A stretch of DNA of 64,000 bases from Streptomyces sp. NBC_01255 (GTDB lineage Bacteria > Actinomycetota > Actinomycetes > Streptomycetales > Streptomycetaceae): the NCBI RefSeq assembly GCF_036226445.1, contig NZ_CP108474.1:3782001-3846000 (forward strand), written 5' to 3'. The notes beneath the pieces were generated by a model that saw only the letters and a list, made by a program, of their open reading frames with translations, was not told the DNA's origin and did no database searches. Below, in pieces: positions 1 to 12,403 of this stretch (positions are counted from its first letter, which is position 1; every line of letters begins with the position of its first letter). The translations under genes were made by a program, and so were the position numbers.

Positions 1-76
1 GGACCGAGCGGTAGAACTCCGCGAGTGCGCGGGGCGCGGGGCAGTCGATGACGAGGCACTGCAGGTCGGCGATCAC
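1..76 (-). CDS. VOC (glyoxalase-like) family protein, N-terminus only
   Basis: Read on the minus strand from a GTG at 76, the first 25 codons give VIADLQCLVIDCPAP followed by RALAEFYRSV. This resembles the beginning of a VOC-fold domain, where a first beta strand leads into a helix with the common ALAEFY motif. The gene runs off the window edge, so its substrate and length are unknown. It starts 22 bp downstream of the exporter gene that ends at 99 and is on the same strand, so the two may be co-transcribed. Seen directly: the reading frame and motif. Inferred: the family. Confidence 0.6.
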   Translation of the reverse strand, partial: MIADLQCLVIDCPAPRALAEFYRSV

Positions 77-98
77 GCGCGGATTCTAGAGGGGCTGC

Positions 99-1094
99 TC
101 AGCCCACGCCCTGGCCCAAGCCCTGGTCCGCGCGCTTGGCCGCACGGACCTGGGTGCGGACCGCGCCCATGCTCGCCCCGATGACGAGGGCGATGGCGAG
201 GGCGTCGGTGACGGACAGGGCCTGGCTGAGGATGAGGAAGCCGGCCGCCGCCGCGATGGCCGGTTCCAGGCTCATCAGGATCGCGAAGGTGGGCGCGGGC
301 AGGCGGCGCAGGGCGAGGAGTTCGAGGGTGTACGGGAGGACGGACGACATCAGCGCGACCCCCAGGCCGAGCAGGACCGTCGACGGTACGAGGAGCTTGT
401 CGCCCGCCTCCGCGATGCCCAGCGGCAGGCTGAGGACGGCGCCGAAGGCCATGGCGAGCGCGAGCCCGTCGGCCTGCGGGAAGCGGCGGCCGGTGCGGGC
501 GCTGAAGACGATGTACGCGGCCCACATCGCGCCCGCGGCGAGCGCGAAGGCCGCGCCGACGGGGTCGAGGCGGTCGAAGCCGCCGCCGCTGAGCAGGACG
601 CAGCCGCCGAGGGCGAGCCCGGCCCAGAGCAGGTTGCTCAGCCGGCGCGAGGCGACCACCGAGAGGATCAGCGGGCCGAGGACCTCCAGGGTCACGGCGG
701 CGCCGAGCGGGATCCGGTCGGCGGCCTGGTAGAAGAGGATGTTCATCCCGGCCATGGCCGTGCCGAAGGCGACGATGGTGCCCCAGTCGGCGCGGCTGTA
801 GCCGCGGACCTTGGGCCGGCAGATCGCCAGCAGGACGACGGCGGCGAGCACGAGCCGGAGGGTGACGACGCCGAGGGCTCCGGCGCGGGGCATCAGGAGG
901 ACGGCGACGGCGGAGCCGAACTGCACGGAGAGTCCGCCCGCGACGACGAGGGCGACGGGGCCGAGGTGCCGGCCCGCCTTCCCCTTCCCCGGTACGGGAA
1001 ACCGTGCGGAAACCCGTGCGGAGACCCCCTGGGGCTCGACCGCCACGGCGACCGGCGGCACATCCCTGACCGGACTGTTCACCGGACTGTTCAC
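99..1094 (-). CDS. EamA/DMT-family exporter, RhtA-like
   Basis: A 331-residue integral membrane protein with about ten hydrophobic segments after a soluble N-terminal tail of roughly 40 residues. The C-terminal half contains LPYTLELLALRRLPAPTFA followed by LMSLEPAIAA, closely matching the signature of E. coli RhtA, a threonine/homoserine exporter of the 10-TM drug/metabolite transporter superfamily. The substrate is therefore likely a small amino acid or metabolite, but this is inferred. The start is GTG, with a GGAGGA ribosome site 8 nt upstream. The first 12 bp are tandemly duplicated, giving a second in-frame GTG at 1082. It is divergent from a LysR gene, the classic arrangement for a LysR-controlled exporter. 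Confidence 0.85.
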   Translation of the reverse strand: MNSPVNSPVRDVPPVAVAVEPQGVSARVSARFPVPGKGKAGRHLGPVALVVAGGLSVQFGSAVAVLLMPRAGALGVVTLRLVLAAVVLLAICRPKVRGYSRADWGTIVAFGTAMAGMNILFYQAADRIPLGAAVTLEVLGPLILSVVASRRLSNLLWAGLALGGCVLLSGGGFDRLDPVGAAFALAAGAMWAAYIVFSARTGRRFPQADGLALAMAFGAVLSLPLGIAEAGDKLLVPSTVLLGLGVALMSSVLPYTLELLALRRLPAPTFAILMSLEPAIAAAAGFLILSQALSVTDALAIALVIGASMGAVRTQVRAAKRADQGLGQGVG

Positions 1095-1130
1095 CGGACC
1101 ACTCCTCCATTGCCCATCTCACCACTGGTT

Positions 1131-1161
1131 CACTGCACTGTACTGCAAGTGCAACACAGTG
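1131..1161. promoter_or_regulatory. Candidate LysR operator between exporter and regulator
   Basis: The intergenic region holds a nested inverted repeat: TGCACT (1134-1139) and AGTGCA (1148-1153) with an 8 nt spacer, framed by CACTG (1131-1135) and CAGTG (1157-1161). LysR regulators typically bind dyads of this size in a divergent promoter region. The dyad is seen in the sequence; its binding by the neighbouring LysR protein is inference. Confidence 0.45.
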
Positions 1162-1257
1162 AACGCGACGTCTACTCCCCCACGATCCCCCTCTCACGCT
1201 ACGAACACCCGCGCGGCACCGGAAATGCCGATTGCGCTGCGGTTATGCTCCGAAGAC

Positions 1258-2115
1258 ATGAGCATCGAGCTACGCCACCTCCGCTGCTTCCTCGCCATCG
1301 CCGAGGAACCCAGCCTGACCAGGGCGGCCGCCCGGCTCCACCTCACCCAGCCGGCCGTCTCCCGCACGCTCGCCGCGCTCGAGCAGCACCTCGGCGCCCG
1401 GCTCGTCGACCGCTCCACCCACCACCTCGCCCTCACCGCAGAGGGCCGCGCCTTCCAGGACAGGGCGGCCGCGGCCCTCGCCGCCTTCGACGCCGCCGTC
1501 GACCCGGCCAGACTCCGGCACCGCCCCCTGCGCCTCGGGCACGCCTGGTCGGCCTTCGGCCCGTACACCACCCCGCTCCTCCGGCGCTGGCAGCGCCTGC
1601 ACCCCGAGACCCCGCTCGAACTCCTCCGCATCGACGACCGCACGGCCGGGCTCGCGCGCGGCGAGGTGGACGCGGCGCTGCTCAGGGGCCCGGTCGACGC
1701 GCCCGGTCTGGTCACCAAGGAGCTCGCCACGGAGGAACGGGTCGCCGCGCTGCCCGCCGACAGCCCGCTCGCCGACCGGAGCGACCTCACCCTCGGGGAC
1801 CTGGCCGCCGAGACGATCGTCCTCAACACCGTCTCCGGTACGACCACGCTCGCGCTCTGGCCGGCCGAGGCCCGCCCGGCCGCCACCCTGACCGTCGCGA
1901 ACACCGACGACTGGCTCACCGCGATCGCCGCGGGCCGCGGCACCGGCGTCTCGTCCGGCTCCACGGCCGCGCTCCACCCGCACCCGGGCGTCGCCTACCG
2001 CCCGCTGTCCGACGCGCCGCCGCTGCCGGTGGTCCTGGCCTGGCGGGACGCCTTCCCGCACCCGGCGACGGGCGCGCTGGTCGCGATGGCGCGGGACATC
2101 GTCAGCGGGGACTGA
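1258..2115 (+). CDS. LysR-family transcriptional regulator
   Basis: A 285-residue protein beginning MSIELRHLRCFLAIAEE, with the LysR winged helix-turn-helix in the first 60 residues (RAAARLHLTQPAVSRTLAALE) and an effector-binding domain after residue 90. The start is ATG at 1258; a TATGCT hexamer lies 8 nt upstream, so the mRNA may have almost no leader. Divergent from the RhtA-like exporter, which it probably regulates together with itself. LysR effectors are usually small metabolites, plausibly the exported compound, but nothing in the sequence names it. Confidence 0.9.
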   Translation: MSIELRHLRCFLAIAEEPSLTRAAARLHLTQPAVSRTLAALEQHLGARLVDRSTHHLALTAEGRAFQDRAAAALAAFDAAVDPARLRHRPLRLGHAWSAFGPYTTPLLRRWQRLHPETPLELLRIDDRTAGLARGEVDAALLRGPVDAPGLVTKELATEERVAALPADSPLADRSDLTLGDLAAETIVLNTVSGTTTLALWPAEARPAATLTVANTDDWLTAIAAGRGTGVSSGSTAALHPHPGVAYRPLSDAPPLPVVLAWRDAFPHPATGALVAMARDIVSGD

Positions 2116-2170
2116 CGGAGGGGGGCGAGCCCCTCAACTCCTCCCGGCGGAGGATCCCGCCAAAGGGAGC

Positions 2171-2228
2171 GCCCTTGACGCGGTGGTGGAGGCAGCCACA
2201 CTCGGGAAGAGGGCGGCCGCACCAGAAG
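2171..2228 (+). repeat. 58 bp dispersed repeat, copy R1
   Basis: This stretch begins GCCCTTGACGCGGTGGTGGA and ends GCACCAGAAG. It recurs at 31317-31374 and 32826-32883 in the same orientation with only a few substitutions. It lies in the 154 bp between the convergent LysR and ppnP genes. No reading frame is conserved with a start and stop among the copies, so it is treated as a non-coding repeat. Confidence 0.75.
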
Positions 2229-2269
2229 CTCGCGGCGCCGGGCAACCCCAGCACCTAAAAAACCCCAGG

Positions 2270-2551
2270 TCAGCGGTACTCACAGAGGTACGCGGTCGCG
2301 ACCTCGACCTTCAGCTGGAACGTGCTGTCGCCCGGGACCTCGAACCGCGTGCCCGCCTCGAAGGTCTCCCAGTCACCTGCGTCCGGCAGCTTCACCGTCA
2401 GGGCGCCGCTGACCACGTGCATCGTCTCCGGAGCGGCCGTGCCGAACTCGTACTCACCGGGAGCCATGACGCCGACGGTCGCCGGGCCCTGCTCCTGCTC
2501 GAACGCGATCGACTTGACCGTACCGTCGAAGTATTCGTTGACCTTGAACAT
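2270..2551 (-). CDS. ppnP: Pyrimidine/purine nucleoside phosphorylase PpnP
   Basis: A 93-residue single-domain cupin of the DUF1255/YaiE family. It begins [18 protein letters not shown] and carries [27 protein letters not shown] and [16 protein letters not shown]. Characterised members catalyse phosphorolysis of several nucleosides to free base and ribose-1-phosphate. Length matches the family (about 94 residues). The chosen ATG at 2551 has GGAGG six nt upstream; an ATG two codons earlier directly abuts that site and is less likely. It is convergent with the LysR gene and is followed by repeat copy R1. Probably cytosolic nucleoside salvage. Confidence 0.88.
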   Translation of the reverse strand: MFKVNEYFDGTVKSIAFEQEQGPATVGVMAPGEYEFGTAAPETMHVVSGALTVKLPDAGDWETFEAGTRFEVPGDSTFQLKVEVATAYLCEYR

Positions 2552-2607
2552 GACCATCCTCCGGAGGACCTCGTCGCGCGCCGCTACTGGCGAGGCGAGT
2601 GTACGAG

Positions 2608-6549
<3,942 letters not shown>

Positions 6550-6562
6550 TCTTCCGTACGGA

Positions 6563-6596
6563 GGGCCCGGCGTCGGACATCGTCCGCGCCGGGCCC
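6563..6596 (+). terminator. Terminator after serC
   Basis: A perfect 10 bp stem (GGGCCCGGCG pairing with CGCCGGGCCC) with a 14 nt loop begins 13 nt after the serC stop and is followed by TTCG. It is GC-rich with no U-tract, as is usual in Streptomyces. It may also serve the convergent cupin gene. Confidence 0.8.
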
Positions 6597-6637
6597 TTCG
6601 GCGTACCCGTGGCCCGCGCCCGGTCGTTCGCCGTGGT

Positions 6638-7003
6638 TCACCCCATCTGCGCCTTCACGTGATCGATCACCGCGGTGAACTGGTCGGTCGGCGAGAACTC
6701 CACGACGTCGACGTCCTCAAGGGCCTCGGGGGCATGGCCGGGGCCCCAGTAGTAGGCCTGCCCGGCCTCGTAGATCTCCTCGCCCGAGGCGGTCCGCATC
6801 CTGATGCGCCCCTTGAAGAGGTACCCCCAGTGGGGACACTGGCACAGATCGCCTTCGAGGCCCTTCAGCGCCGGCCCCATGTCGGTGCCTGCGGGAAGGT
6901 GGATGAACGCGGCGCTCAGCCCACCCCCGGCCTCCGTCATCCGCAGCTCCACGCCACCGCCCTCCAGGGCGACGGGGGTGGTCTCTCGGGTGGTTGCCGT
7001 CAT
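6638..7003 (-). CDS. Cupin-domain protein
   Basis: A 121-residue single-domain protein. After a short variable N-terminus it has the cupin-like segments AAFIHLPAGTDMGPAL, PHWGYLFKGRIRM and AGQAYYWGPGHAPEAL; conserved His residues (HWG; GHAPE) could bind a metal, and a CQCPHWG motif is notable. The ATG at 7003 has GGAGG 4 nt upstream. Proteins like this occur widely in Streptomyces without an assigned substrate; a small metabolite-binding or isomerase role is possible but not shown. It sits alone between serC and the ABC exporter, all separated by terminators or gaps. Confidence 0.7.
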   Translation of the reverse strand: MTATTRETTPVALEGGGVELRMTEAGGGLSAAFIHLPAGTDMGPALKGLEGDLCQCPHWGYLFKGRIRMRTASGEEIYEAGQAYYWGPGHAPEALEDVDVVEFSPTDQFTAVIDHVKAQMG

Positions 7004-7104
7004 GTTTCCTCCACGGCCGCTCCGGTCCCGGTCTCGGCTCTCCGGTCTCCTTCCAGTCTCGCGCGCCCGGGTCGGCGGCGCAGCGGCGCCACCCGGCTCG
7101 TACG

Positions 7105-7929
7105 TCACCGGCTGAGCGCCTGGTAGCGGCGGACCGCCAGCGGCAGGAAGACCGCCGTGAGCGCGAGCGGCCAGGCGAAGGCCATCAGGACGGCGTGCTG
7201 TTCGACCCAGGAGCCGCCGCCCGCGCCCGGGTTGCCGAAGAGCTCGCGGGTGGCGGTGACCGTGGACGAGATCGGGTTCCAGGCGGCGACGGGCCCGAGC
7301 CACGAGGGCATCAGGGACGGCGCCACGTACACGCTGGAGATCATCGTGACCGGGAAGATCACGGCGTACAGCGCCCCGGCGGCCTCCGTGTTCGGCACCA
7401 TCAGGCCGCACCACACGCCCACCCAGATCAGGCTGAAGCGCAGGAGGAGGAGCAGGCCGAAGCCGAGGAGGGTCGGGCCGGGGCCGCCGTCGGACGTCCA
7501 GCCGATGGCGAGGGCGGTGGCGGCGAGGATGGCGAGTTCGGCGGAGGCGATCAGGAGGTCGGAGACGCCCCGGCCGGTGGCGACGGCGGACGGGGCCATC
7601 GGCATGGAACGGAAGCGGTCCACGACCCCCTTGCCGCTGTCGGAGACGACGGCCGTCGCGGTGTTCATGAGGCCGAACGCCATGGTCATCGTGAACATGC
7701 CGGGCATCAGGAACTCGCGGTAGTCACCGCCTCCCGGCACGAGCATCGCGCTGCCGAAGACGAATCCGTAGAGGAGGACGGAGACGATGGGGAAGCCGAG
7801 CTGCCAGACGATCGCGATCGGCTGGCGCCGGTAGTTGAGCAGGGTGCGGCGGACGAGGGTCCAGCAGTCGACGACGGCCCAGCGGGCCCGGCCGCCGAAG
7901 GTGTCCGGGGTGATGACGGGGGCACTCAT
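7105..7929 (-). CDS. ABC-2 type exporter permease, DrrB-like
   Basis: A 274-residue membrane protein with six predicted transmembrane segments and the ABC-2 motif region [24 protein letters not shown], followed by [17 protein letters not shown]. This is the pattern of DrrB-type permeases, which export drugs or lipids together with a DrrA ATPase. Its ATG overlaps the stop of the upstream ATPase gene by 4 nt (ATGA), so the two are translationally coupled. It is probably controlled by the TetR regulator encoded on the opposite strand. Confidence 0.88.
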   Translation of the reverse strand: MSAPVITPDTFGGRARWAVVDCWTLVRRTLLNYRRQPIAIVWQLGFPIVSVLLYGFVFGSAMLVPGGGDYREFLMPGMFTMTMAFGLMNTATAVVSDSGKGVVDRFRSMPMAPSAVATGRGVSDLLIASAELAILAATALAIGWTSDGGPGPTLLGFGLLLLLRFSLIWVGVWCGLMVPNTEAAGALYAVIFPVTMISSVYVAPSLMPSWLGPVAAWNPISSTVTATRELFGNPGAGGGSWVEQHAVLMAFAWPLALTAVFLPLAVRRYQALSR

Positions 7930-8885
7930 GCGGCGGCCTCCTGGCCGGTGAGGCGGAGGAAGACGTCGTCCAGGGCGGGGCGGCGCAGCGCCAGGTCCTC
8001 CACGGCGATCCGCTCCCGCTGGAGAGTGCGGGCGACCTCGGTCAGGGCGGCGACGCGATCGGTGACGGGGGCGTGGACGCGCCGCTCGGCCTCGTCGGTG
8101 CGGGGCTCGGTGCCCGCGACCCCGGCGAGGATCGCGCGGGCTGCGGGCAGGTCGGCGTGCTCGGCGACGACGACCTCGACGCGGTCGCCGCCGACGCGGT
8201 CCTTGAGGCCGTCGGGGGTGTCGTCGGCGATGGCCCGGCCCCGGTCCATGACGGTGATCCGGGAGGCGAGCCGGTCGGCCTCGTCGAGGTACTGGGTGGT
8301 GAGGAGGACGGTCGTGCCGCCCGCGACGAGCGTGCGTACGGCGCCCCAGACCTCGCCCCGGGCACGTGGGTCGAGGCCGGTGGTCGGTTCGTCGAGGAAG
8401 AGGACGGCGGGGGCGAGGACCATCGAGGCGGCGAGGTCGAGGCGGCGGCGCATGCCTCCGCTGTACTGGCCGGCGCCCTTGTCGGCGGCCTCGGTGAGGC
8501 CGAAGCGGTCGAGGAGTTCGGCGGCGCTGGTGCGGGCGCGGCGGGCGCCGAGGTGGAAGAGCCTGCCGAAGAGTTCGAGGTTCTGACGGCCGGTGAGGCC
8601 CTCGTCGACGGCGGCGTACTGGCCGACGAGTCCGATGCGGGCGCGGACGGCGCGCGGGTCGTGGGCCACGTCGATCCCGGCGACCCGGGCGTGGCCGCCG
8701 TCGGCCTTCAGGAGGGTGGCGAGGATGCGGACGGCGGTGGTCTTGCCCGCGCCGTTGGGGCCGAGGAGGCCGTGGACGGTGCCGGCGCGGACGGCGAGGT
8801 CGAAGCCGTCGAGGGCGTGGGTGGCGTCGCTCTTCTTCCCGTACCGCTTGCGGAGTCCCTCGGCGAGGACGGCGTGTTCGTGCAT
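7926..8885 (-). CDS. ABC exporter ATPase, DrrA-like
   Basis: A 319-residue ATPase with Walker A ([17 protein letters not shown]), the ABC signature [12 protein letters not shown], Walker B ([13 protein letters not shown]) and a C-terminal domain containing [13 protein letters not shown], which is typical of DrrA. It powers the permease encoded immediately downstream with a 4-nt overlap. The ATG at 8885 is preceded by a GGAGG box. The promoter region between this gene and the divergent TetR gene contains two GAGTAC palindromes, so expression is likely induced by a ligand of the TetR protein, possibly a drug. The exported compound is unknown. Confidence 0.9.
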   Translation of the reverse strand: MHEHAVLAEGLRKRYGKKSDATHALDGFDLAVRAGTVHGLLGPNGAGKTTAVRILATLLKADGGHARVAGIDVAHDPRAVRARIGLVGQYAAVDEGLTGRQNLELFGRLFHLGARRARTSAAELLDRFGLTEAADKGAGQYSGGMRRRLDLAASMVLAPAVLFLDEPTTGLDPRARGEVWGAVRTLVAGGTTVLLTTQYLDEADRLASRITVMDRGRAIADDTPDGLKDRVGGDRVEVVVAEHADLPAARAILAGVAGTEPRTDEAERRVHAPVTDRVAALTEVARTLQRERIAVEDLALRRPALDDVFLRLTGQEAAA

Positions 8886-8912
8886 GGAGGCCTCCTGGTT
8901 CCGATCACATTC

Positions 8913-8950
8913 TGAGTACACCGTACTCAATTCAGAGTACACTGTACTCA
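8913..8950. promoter_or_regulatory. Twin TetR operators between exporter and regulator
   Basis: Two near-identical palindromes lie in the 81 bp divergent region: TGAGTAC-ACC-GTACTCA (8913-8929) and GAGTAC-ACT-GTACTC (8935-8949). Their centres are 21 bp apart, two helical turns, which suits cooperative binding of two TetR dimers on one DNA face. The repeats are seen directly; the binding protein is inferred from context. Confidence 0.8.
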
Positions 8951-8966
8951 GTTTTAGAGTGGCGGC

Positions 8967-9722
8967 ATGACGACGAGCAGCCTCGACCTCCTCTGGGGCA
9001 CGGGCGACCGACCCAGCCGCGGCCCCAAGCCGGGCCTCACCCTCGAACGGATCGTGACGACGGCGGTCGGCATCGCCGACGCCGAGGGGCTCGACGCCGT
9101 CTCGATGCGGCGGGTGGCGGGCGAGCTCGGCGTCGGCACGATGTCGCTCTACCGGTACGTCCCCGGCAAGACCGAGCTCCTCGACCTGATGCTCGACCGC
9201 GTCCAGGGCGAGTCCTTCGACGACGCCCCGACGCCCCCCGCCCACTGGCGCGACACCGTCACGGCGCTGGCCCGGACGACCCTCGGCCTCTACCGGGCCC
9301 ACCCCTGGCTGCTGAAGGTCAACGAGGCCCGCTCCGTCCTCGGCCCGAGCGCGCTGCGGGGCCTGGAGCTCTGCCTGTCGGGGCTCAAGGGGCCGCACGG
9401 CATGGGGCTGAGCGACCCCGAGACCATCTCGGTCATCATCACCGTGCAGGGCTTCGCGGCGGGGATCGCGCGCATGGAGCTCCAGACCGTCGAGGCGGCG
9501 AAGGAGACCGGCGTCGACGACGAGGAGTTCTGGCGCACCCAACAGCCGTATCTGGAGCGGGCAATGGCCTCCGGCGACTACCCGATGATGGCGGCGCTCG
9601 CCGCCGACACCTTCTCCCGGGACGTCGACCACTTCGCCTTCGGCCTCGCCCGCCTCCTGGACGGTTTCGAGGCGCTGGTCGGCGGGGCGGGCGGGGTCAG
9701 CCCCGCCGCAGCAGACGCTTGA
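8967..9722 (+). CDS. TetR-family repressor of the DrrAB-like exporter
   Basis: A 251-residue regulator with an N-terminal helix-turn-helix (IVTTAVGIADAEGLDAVSMRRVAGELGVGTMSLYRYVPGKTELL, residues about 30-75). Its C-terminal domain resembles the tetracycline-repressor type (TetR_C_1). Such proteins dissociate from DNA on binding a hydrophobic ligand. It is divergent from the exporter genes and sits next to two operators, so it most likely represses both directions. Its 3' end overlaps the convergent propeller gene by 26 bp. Confidence 0.88.
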   Translation: MTTSSLDLLWGTGDRPSRGPKPGLTLERIVTTAVGIADAEGLDAVSMRRVAGELGVGTMSLYRYVPGKTELLDLMLDRVQGESFDDAPTPPAHWRDTVTALARTTLGLYRAHPWLLKVNEARSVLGPSALRGLELCLSGLKGPHGMGLSDPETISVIITVQGFAAGIARMELQTVEAAKETGVDDEEFWRTQQPYLERAMASGDYPMMAALAADTFSRDVDHFAFGLARLLDGFEALVGGAGGVSPAAADA

Positions 9723-10716
9723 TGCCCAGGATCAGGACCGTGGCGCCGGCGAGGACGAGGAAGCCGACGGTCGCGTTCCCCTGACCGCCCTGGTCCTGCG
9801 TCGCCGGGGCCTTCGGCGCTCCCGGGGTCGTCGGCGCCTCCGACGGGCCGCCGCTGCCGCTGCCGGACGGACGCTCGGCCCCCGCCCGGTCCACCCGCAC
9901 CACCTTGCTGTTCGCACCCTCCGAGCCGAACATGAACGCCGAGCCGTCCGTCGTGTACGTCACCGACTCGGCCTGCCCCTGGAAGGGGGCGCCGACGCCC
10001 GCTCCCCCGTCGCCGAGGCCCTCGGCGACGAGACGTCCGTCCTTCCACGCGTACTCCTTCGCGCTGAAGTAGCCGCGCAGCACGAGCCGTTCACCGTCCG
10101 GGGAGAAGGCGCCGTCGGTCACCCACGGCACCTCGTCGACGCGCCGGAAGGTGTTCGTCCCGGACGAGGAGAGCCGCTCGGGGCCCGCGTACAGGCCTCC
10201 GCCGTCCTGGTTCTTGCTCGCGATGTACACCCGGCCGGTCTTCGGATGGACCATCAGGGCCTCGGCGTTGCGCGGTCCGTCGGCGTACTTCACGACGTAC
10301 TGCTTCGCCGACACCTTCTGGTCCTTGAGCGTCTTCGGCTCGGGGAAGCGGTAGATCCAGACGTGGTCCCAGGAGCCGTCGAGGTTGTCGCCGATGTCGC
10401 CGACGTAGATGTCGCCGTCCGGGCCGACGGCGATCGCCTCCATGTCCCGGGGGGTGCCGACGCCCTCCATCGTCAGGGTCGCGACGGTCTCGCCCGTACG
10501 GGAGTCGATGCCGTAGATCAGGGGCGCGTCCTGGTCGTTGTGCGTCCAGTAGATCCCGGGGTGGGCGCGGCTCGCCGCGAGACCGCTGGACTCGGTGATC
10601 CGGGGGTCCGAGATCGTGAAGTCCCGGTCGGGGTCCTGCCCTTCGGCACGGGCATGACCGGCGGGGACCAGCGCAAGGGCCGCCGCAGCACCGAGGACGC
10701 ACAGAGCAGTTCGCAT
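9697..10716 (-). CDS. Secreted, membrane-anchored beta-propeller protein
   Basis: A 339-residue protein with a Sec signal peptide (hydrophobic to about residue 22, ending AGHARA), a propeller-like middle with repeated strands (DPRITESSGLAASRAHPGIYWTHND, MEAIAVGPDGDIYVGDIGDN, DGAFSPDGERLVLRGY) and a Pro/Ser/Thr-rich linker. It ends with a C-terminal transmembrane helix and Arg-rich tail (LVLAGATVLILGIKRLLRR). It would display an extracellular propeller on the membrane. The sequence looks like the SdiA/WD40-type secreted proteins common in Streptomyces, whose ligands are unknown. Divergent from an alpha/beta hydrolase gene. Confidence 0.7.
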   Translation of the reverse strand: MRTALCVLGAAAALALVPAGHARAEGQDPDRDFTISDPRITESSGLAASRAHPGIYWTHNDQDAPLIYGIDSRTGETVATLTMEGVGTPRDMEAIAVGPDGDIYVGDIGDNLDGSWDHVWIYRFPEPKTLKDQKVSAKQYVVKYADGPRNAEALMVHPKTGRVYIASKNQDGGGLYAGPERLSSSGTNTFRRVDEVPWVTDGAFSPDGERLVLRGYFSAKEYAWKDGRLVAEGLGDGGAGVGAPFQGQAESVTYTTDGSAFMFGSEGANSKVVRVDRAGAERPSGSGSGGPSEAPTTPGAPKAPATQDQGGQGNATVGFLVLAGATVLILGIKRLLRRG

Positions 10717-10775
10717 GCCCTCAAGCCTGCCACGGACCGGGGGAAACCCGCTTGACCAGCGAGGGAGCCGCTGTC

Positions 10776-11639
10776 ATGGTCGCCCGCATGCCCACTTTCA
10801 CCGCGCCCGACGGCACGGCACTCACGTACCACGTCTCCGGCTCCTTCCCCGGTTCCGGATCCCCGCTGCTGTGCCTGCCCGGCGGTCCGATGCAGGACTC
10901 CGCCTATCTCGGGGACCTGGGCGGGCTCACCGCCTTCCGTACGGTGATCCGGCTCGATCTGCGGGGCACGGGTGCGTCGGCGGTGCCGGACGACCCGTCC
11001 TCGTACCGCTGCGACCGGCTCGTCGAGGACGTCGAGGCGCTGCGGATCGAGCTCGGGCTCGACACCGTCGACCTCCTCGGGCACTCGGCGGGCGCGAACC
11101 TGGCCGCGCTGTACACGGCCGCGCACCCTGAGCGGGTGGCCCGGCTGGTCCTCGTGACCCCGGGCACGGCGGCGGTCGCGCTCGACACGAGCGGCGAGGA
11201 GCGGCTCGCGGCGGCGCGGCTGCGGAGCGCGGAGCCGTGGTTCGGTCCGGCGTACGCGGCCCTGGAGGAGCTCGCGGCGGGGCGCGGGTCGGCCGAGACG
11301 TTCCAGGCCGTCGCCCCGTTCTTCCACGGGACGTGGGACGAGGCGGCGCGCGAGCGGCACGCGGAGAGCGACCGGCAGCGGAACGGCGCGGCCGCGGGCG
11401 TCTACGGGAGCGAGGGCGCCTTCCAACCGGCGGTCACGCGTGCCGCGTTCGCGGAGTTCGGGTGTCCGGTGCTCGTCGTCGCCGGGGAGGGCGACGCGAA
11501 CACGCCGGTGCCGACGGCCACCGCGTACGCGGAGCTGTTCCCGAAGGCCACGCTCGCGGTCCTGGCCGGGGGCGGGCACTACCCGTGGCACGACGACGAG
11601 CGGTGGTTCACGGAGACGGTCGACACCTTCCTGGGATGA
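10776..11639 (+). CDS. Alpha/beta-fold hydrolase, proline iminopeptidase-like
   Basis: About 287 residues with the alpha/beta hydrolase landmarks: oxyanion region LCLPGGPMQDSAYLGDLGG, DLRGTGAS, the nucleophile elbow GHSAGAN, a late Asp in EGDANTP and the His in GGGHYPWHDDE. LCLPGGPG-type sequences are typical of proline iminopeptidases and related esterases. The ATG at 10776 has GAGGGAG about 8 nt upstream; ATG 10788 and TTG 10752 are alternatives. Probably cytosolic because no signal peptide is visible. The substrate cannot be read from sequence. Confidence 0.82.
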   Translation: MVARMPTFTAPDGTALTYHVSGSFPGSGSPLLCLPGGPMQDSAYLGDLGGLTAFRTVIRLDLRGTGASAVPDDPSSYRCDRLVEDVEALRIELGLDTVDLLGHSAGANLAALYTAAHPERVARLVLVTPGTAAVALDTSGEERLAAARLRSAEPWFGPAYAALEELAAGRGSAETFQAVAPFFHGTWDEAARERHAESDRQRNGAAAGVYGSEGAFQPAVTRAAFAEFGCPVLVVAGEGDANTPVPTATAYAELFPKATLAVLAGGGHYPWHDDERWFTETVDTFLG

Positions 11640-11699
11640 CCCCTGTCCGTGTCCGGGATCACGTCGCCGCCCCTGGGAGCGGTCCGCAATGATGTGACC

Positions 11700-12386
11700 A
11701 TGCGTTTTCTGTTCGTCGGCGACAGCATGACCATCGGACGCGTCGGCGACTGGACCTGGCGCCACCGGATGTGGCAGCACCTGGAGGCGACGCTTCCGGG
11801 CGGGTACGAGATCGTCGGCCCGCGCATCGGGCTCTACGACCCGACGGCGGCCGACGACCCCGACGGTGTCGACGCCTACGCCGACCCCGCCTTCCCCGCT
11901 CCCGCCCGGCGCCATCTGGCCGGCTGGGGCGAGGGCTGGCTGCACATGGCGCCCGTGATCGGCGAGACGGTCACGGCCACGGGGGCGGACGTCCTGCTGA
12001 TCTCCCTCGGCCTGATCGACCTCGGCTTCTACACGAACAGCGACCAGACCGAGGAGAACGTCCGCGCGTTCGTCGCGGCGGCCCGCGCCGCGAACCCGCG
12101 GGTACGGGCCGTCCTGCTGCCGGTCATACCGAACGTCCGCGCCGAGTACGATGCCCCCTTCGCCGCCGAGTGCGACCGCTTCAACGAGCTCCTCGCGAAG
12201 GCGGTCGCCGACCTGGACACGGCGGCCTCTCCGCTCCTCCTGGCGGCGATCCCGGAGTCGTACGACATCCACGCGGACACCTACGACGGCACCCACCCGG
12301 GGGTGACCGGCGAACACAAGCTGGCCGCGGCGTTCGCCACGGCGATGCACCAGGCCTGGGGCCTGGGCGGCCCCTACTCCCTCTGA
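11700..12386 (+). CDS. SGNH/GDSL-type hydrolase
   Basis: A 228-residue protein starting MRFLFVGDSMTIG, where S9 in GDS is the expected nucleophile. Block V appears late as DGTHPGVTGEHKLA with the Asp-x-x-His dyad. SGNH hydrolases are esterases or deacetylases of carbohydrates and lipids. There is no signal peptide, so it may act in the cytoplasm. An AATGAT hexamer lies 6 nt before ATG 11700 and no ribosome site is visible, suggesting a leaderless mRNA. It follows the alpha/beta hydrolase by 60 bp and may form a loose cluster with the downstream GNAT gene. Confidence 0.8.
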   Translation: MRFLFVGDSMTIGRVGDWTWRHRMWQHLEATLPGGYEIVGPRIGLYDPTAADDPDGVDAYADPAFPAPARRHLAGWGEGWLHMAPVIGETVTATGADVLLISLGLIDLGFYTNSDQTEENVRAFVAAARAANPRVRAVLLPVIPNVRAEYDAPFAAECDRFNELLAKAVADLDTAASPLLLAAIPESYDIHADTYDGTHPGVTGEHKLAAAFATAMHQAWGLGGPYSL

Positions 12387-12403
12387 GGTCATCGAGGTTC
12401 ATC

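Noticed and set aside
136-732. Plus-strand frame opposite the RhtA-like exporter
   Set aside because: Arg/Ser/Pro-rich antisense shadow of a well-supported gene; typical of high-GC DNA.
811-1257. N-terminal extension of the LysR gene to 811
   Set aside because: The LysR fold starts at 1258; the extension is antisense to the exporter gene and is a shadow frame.
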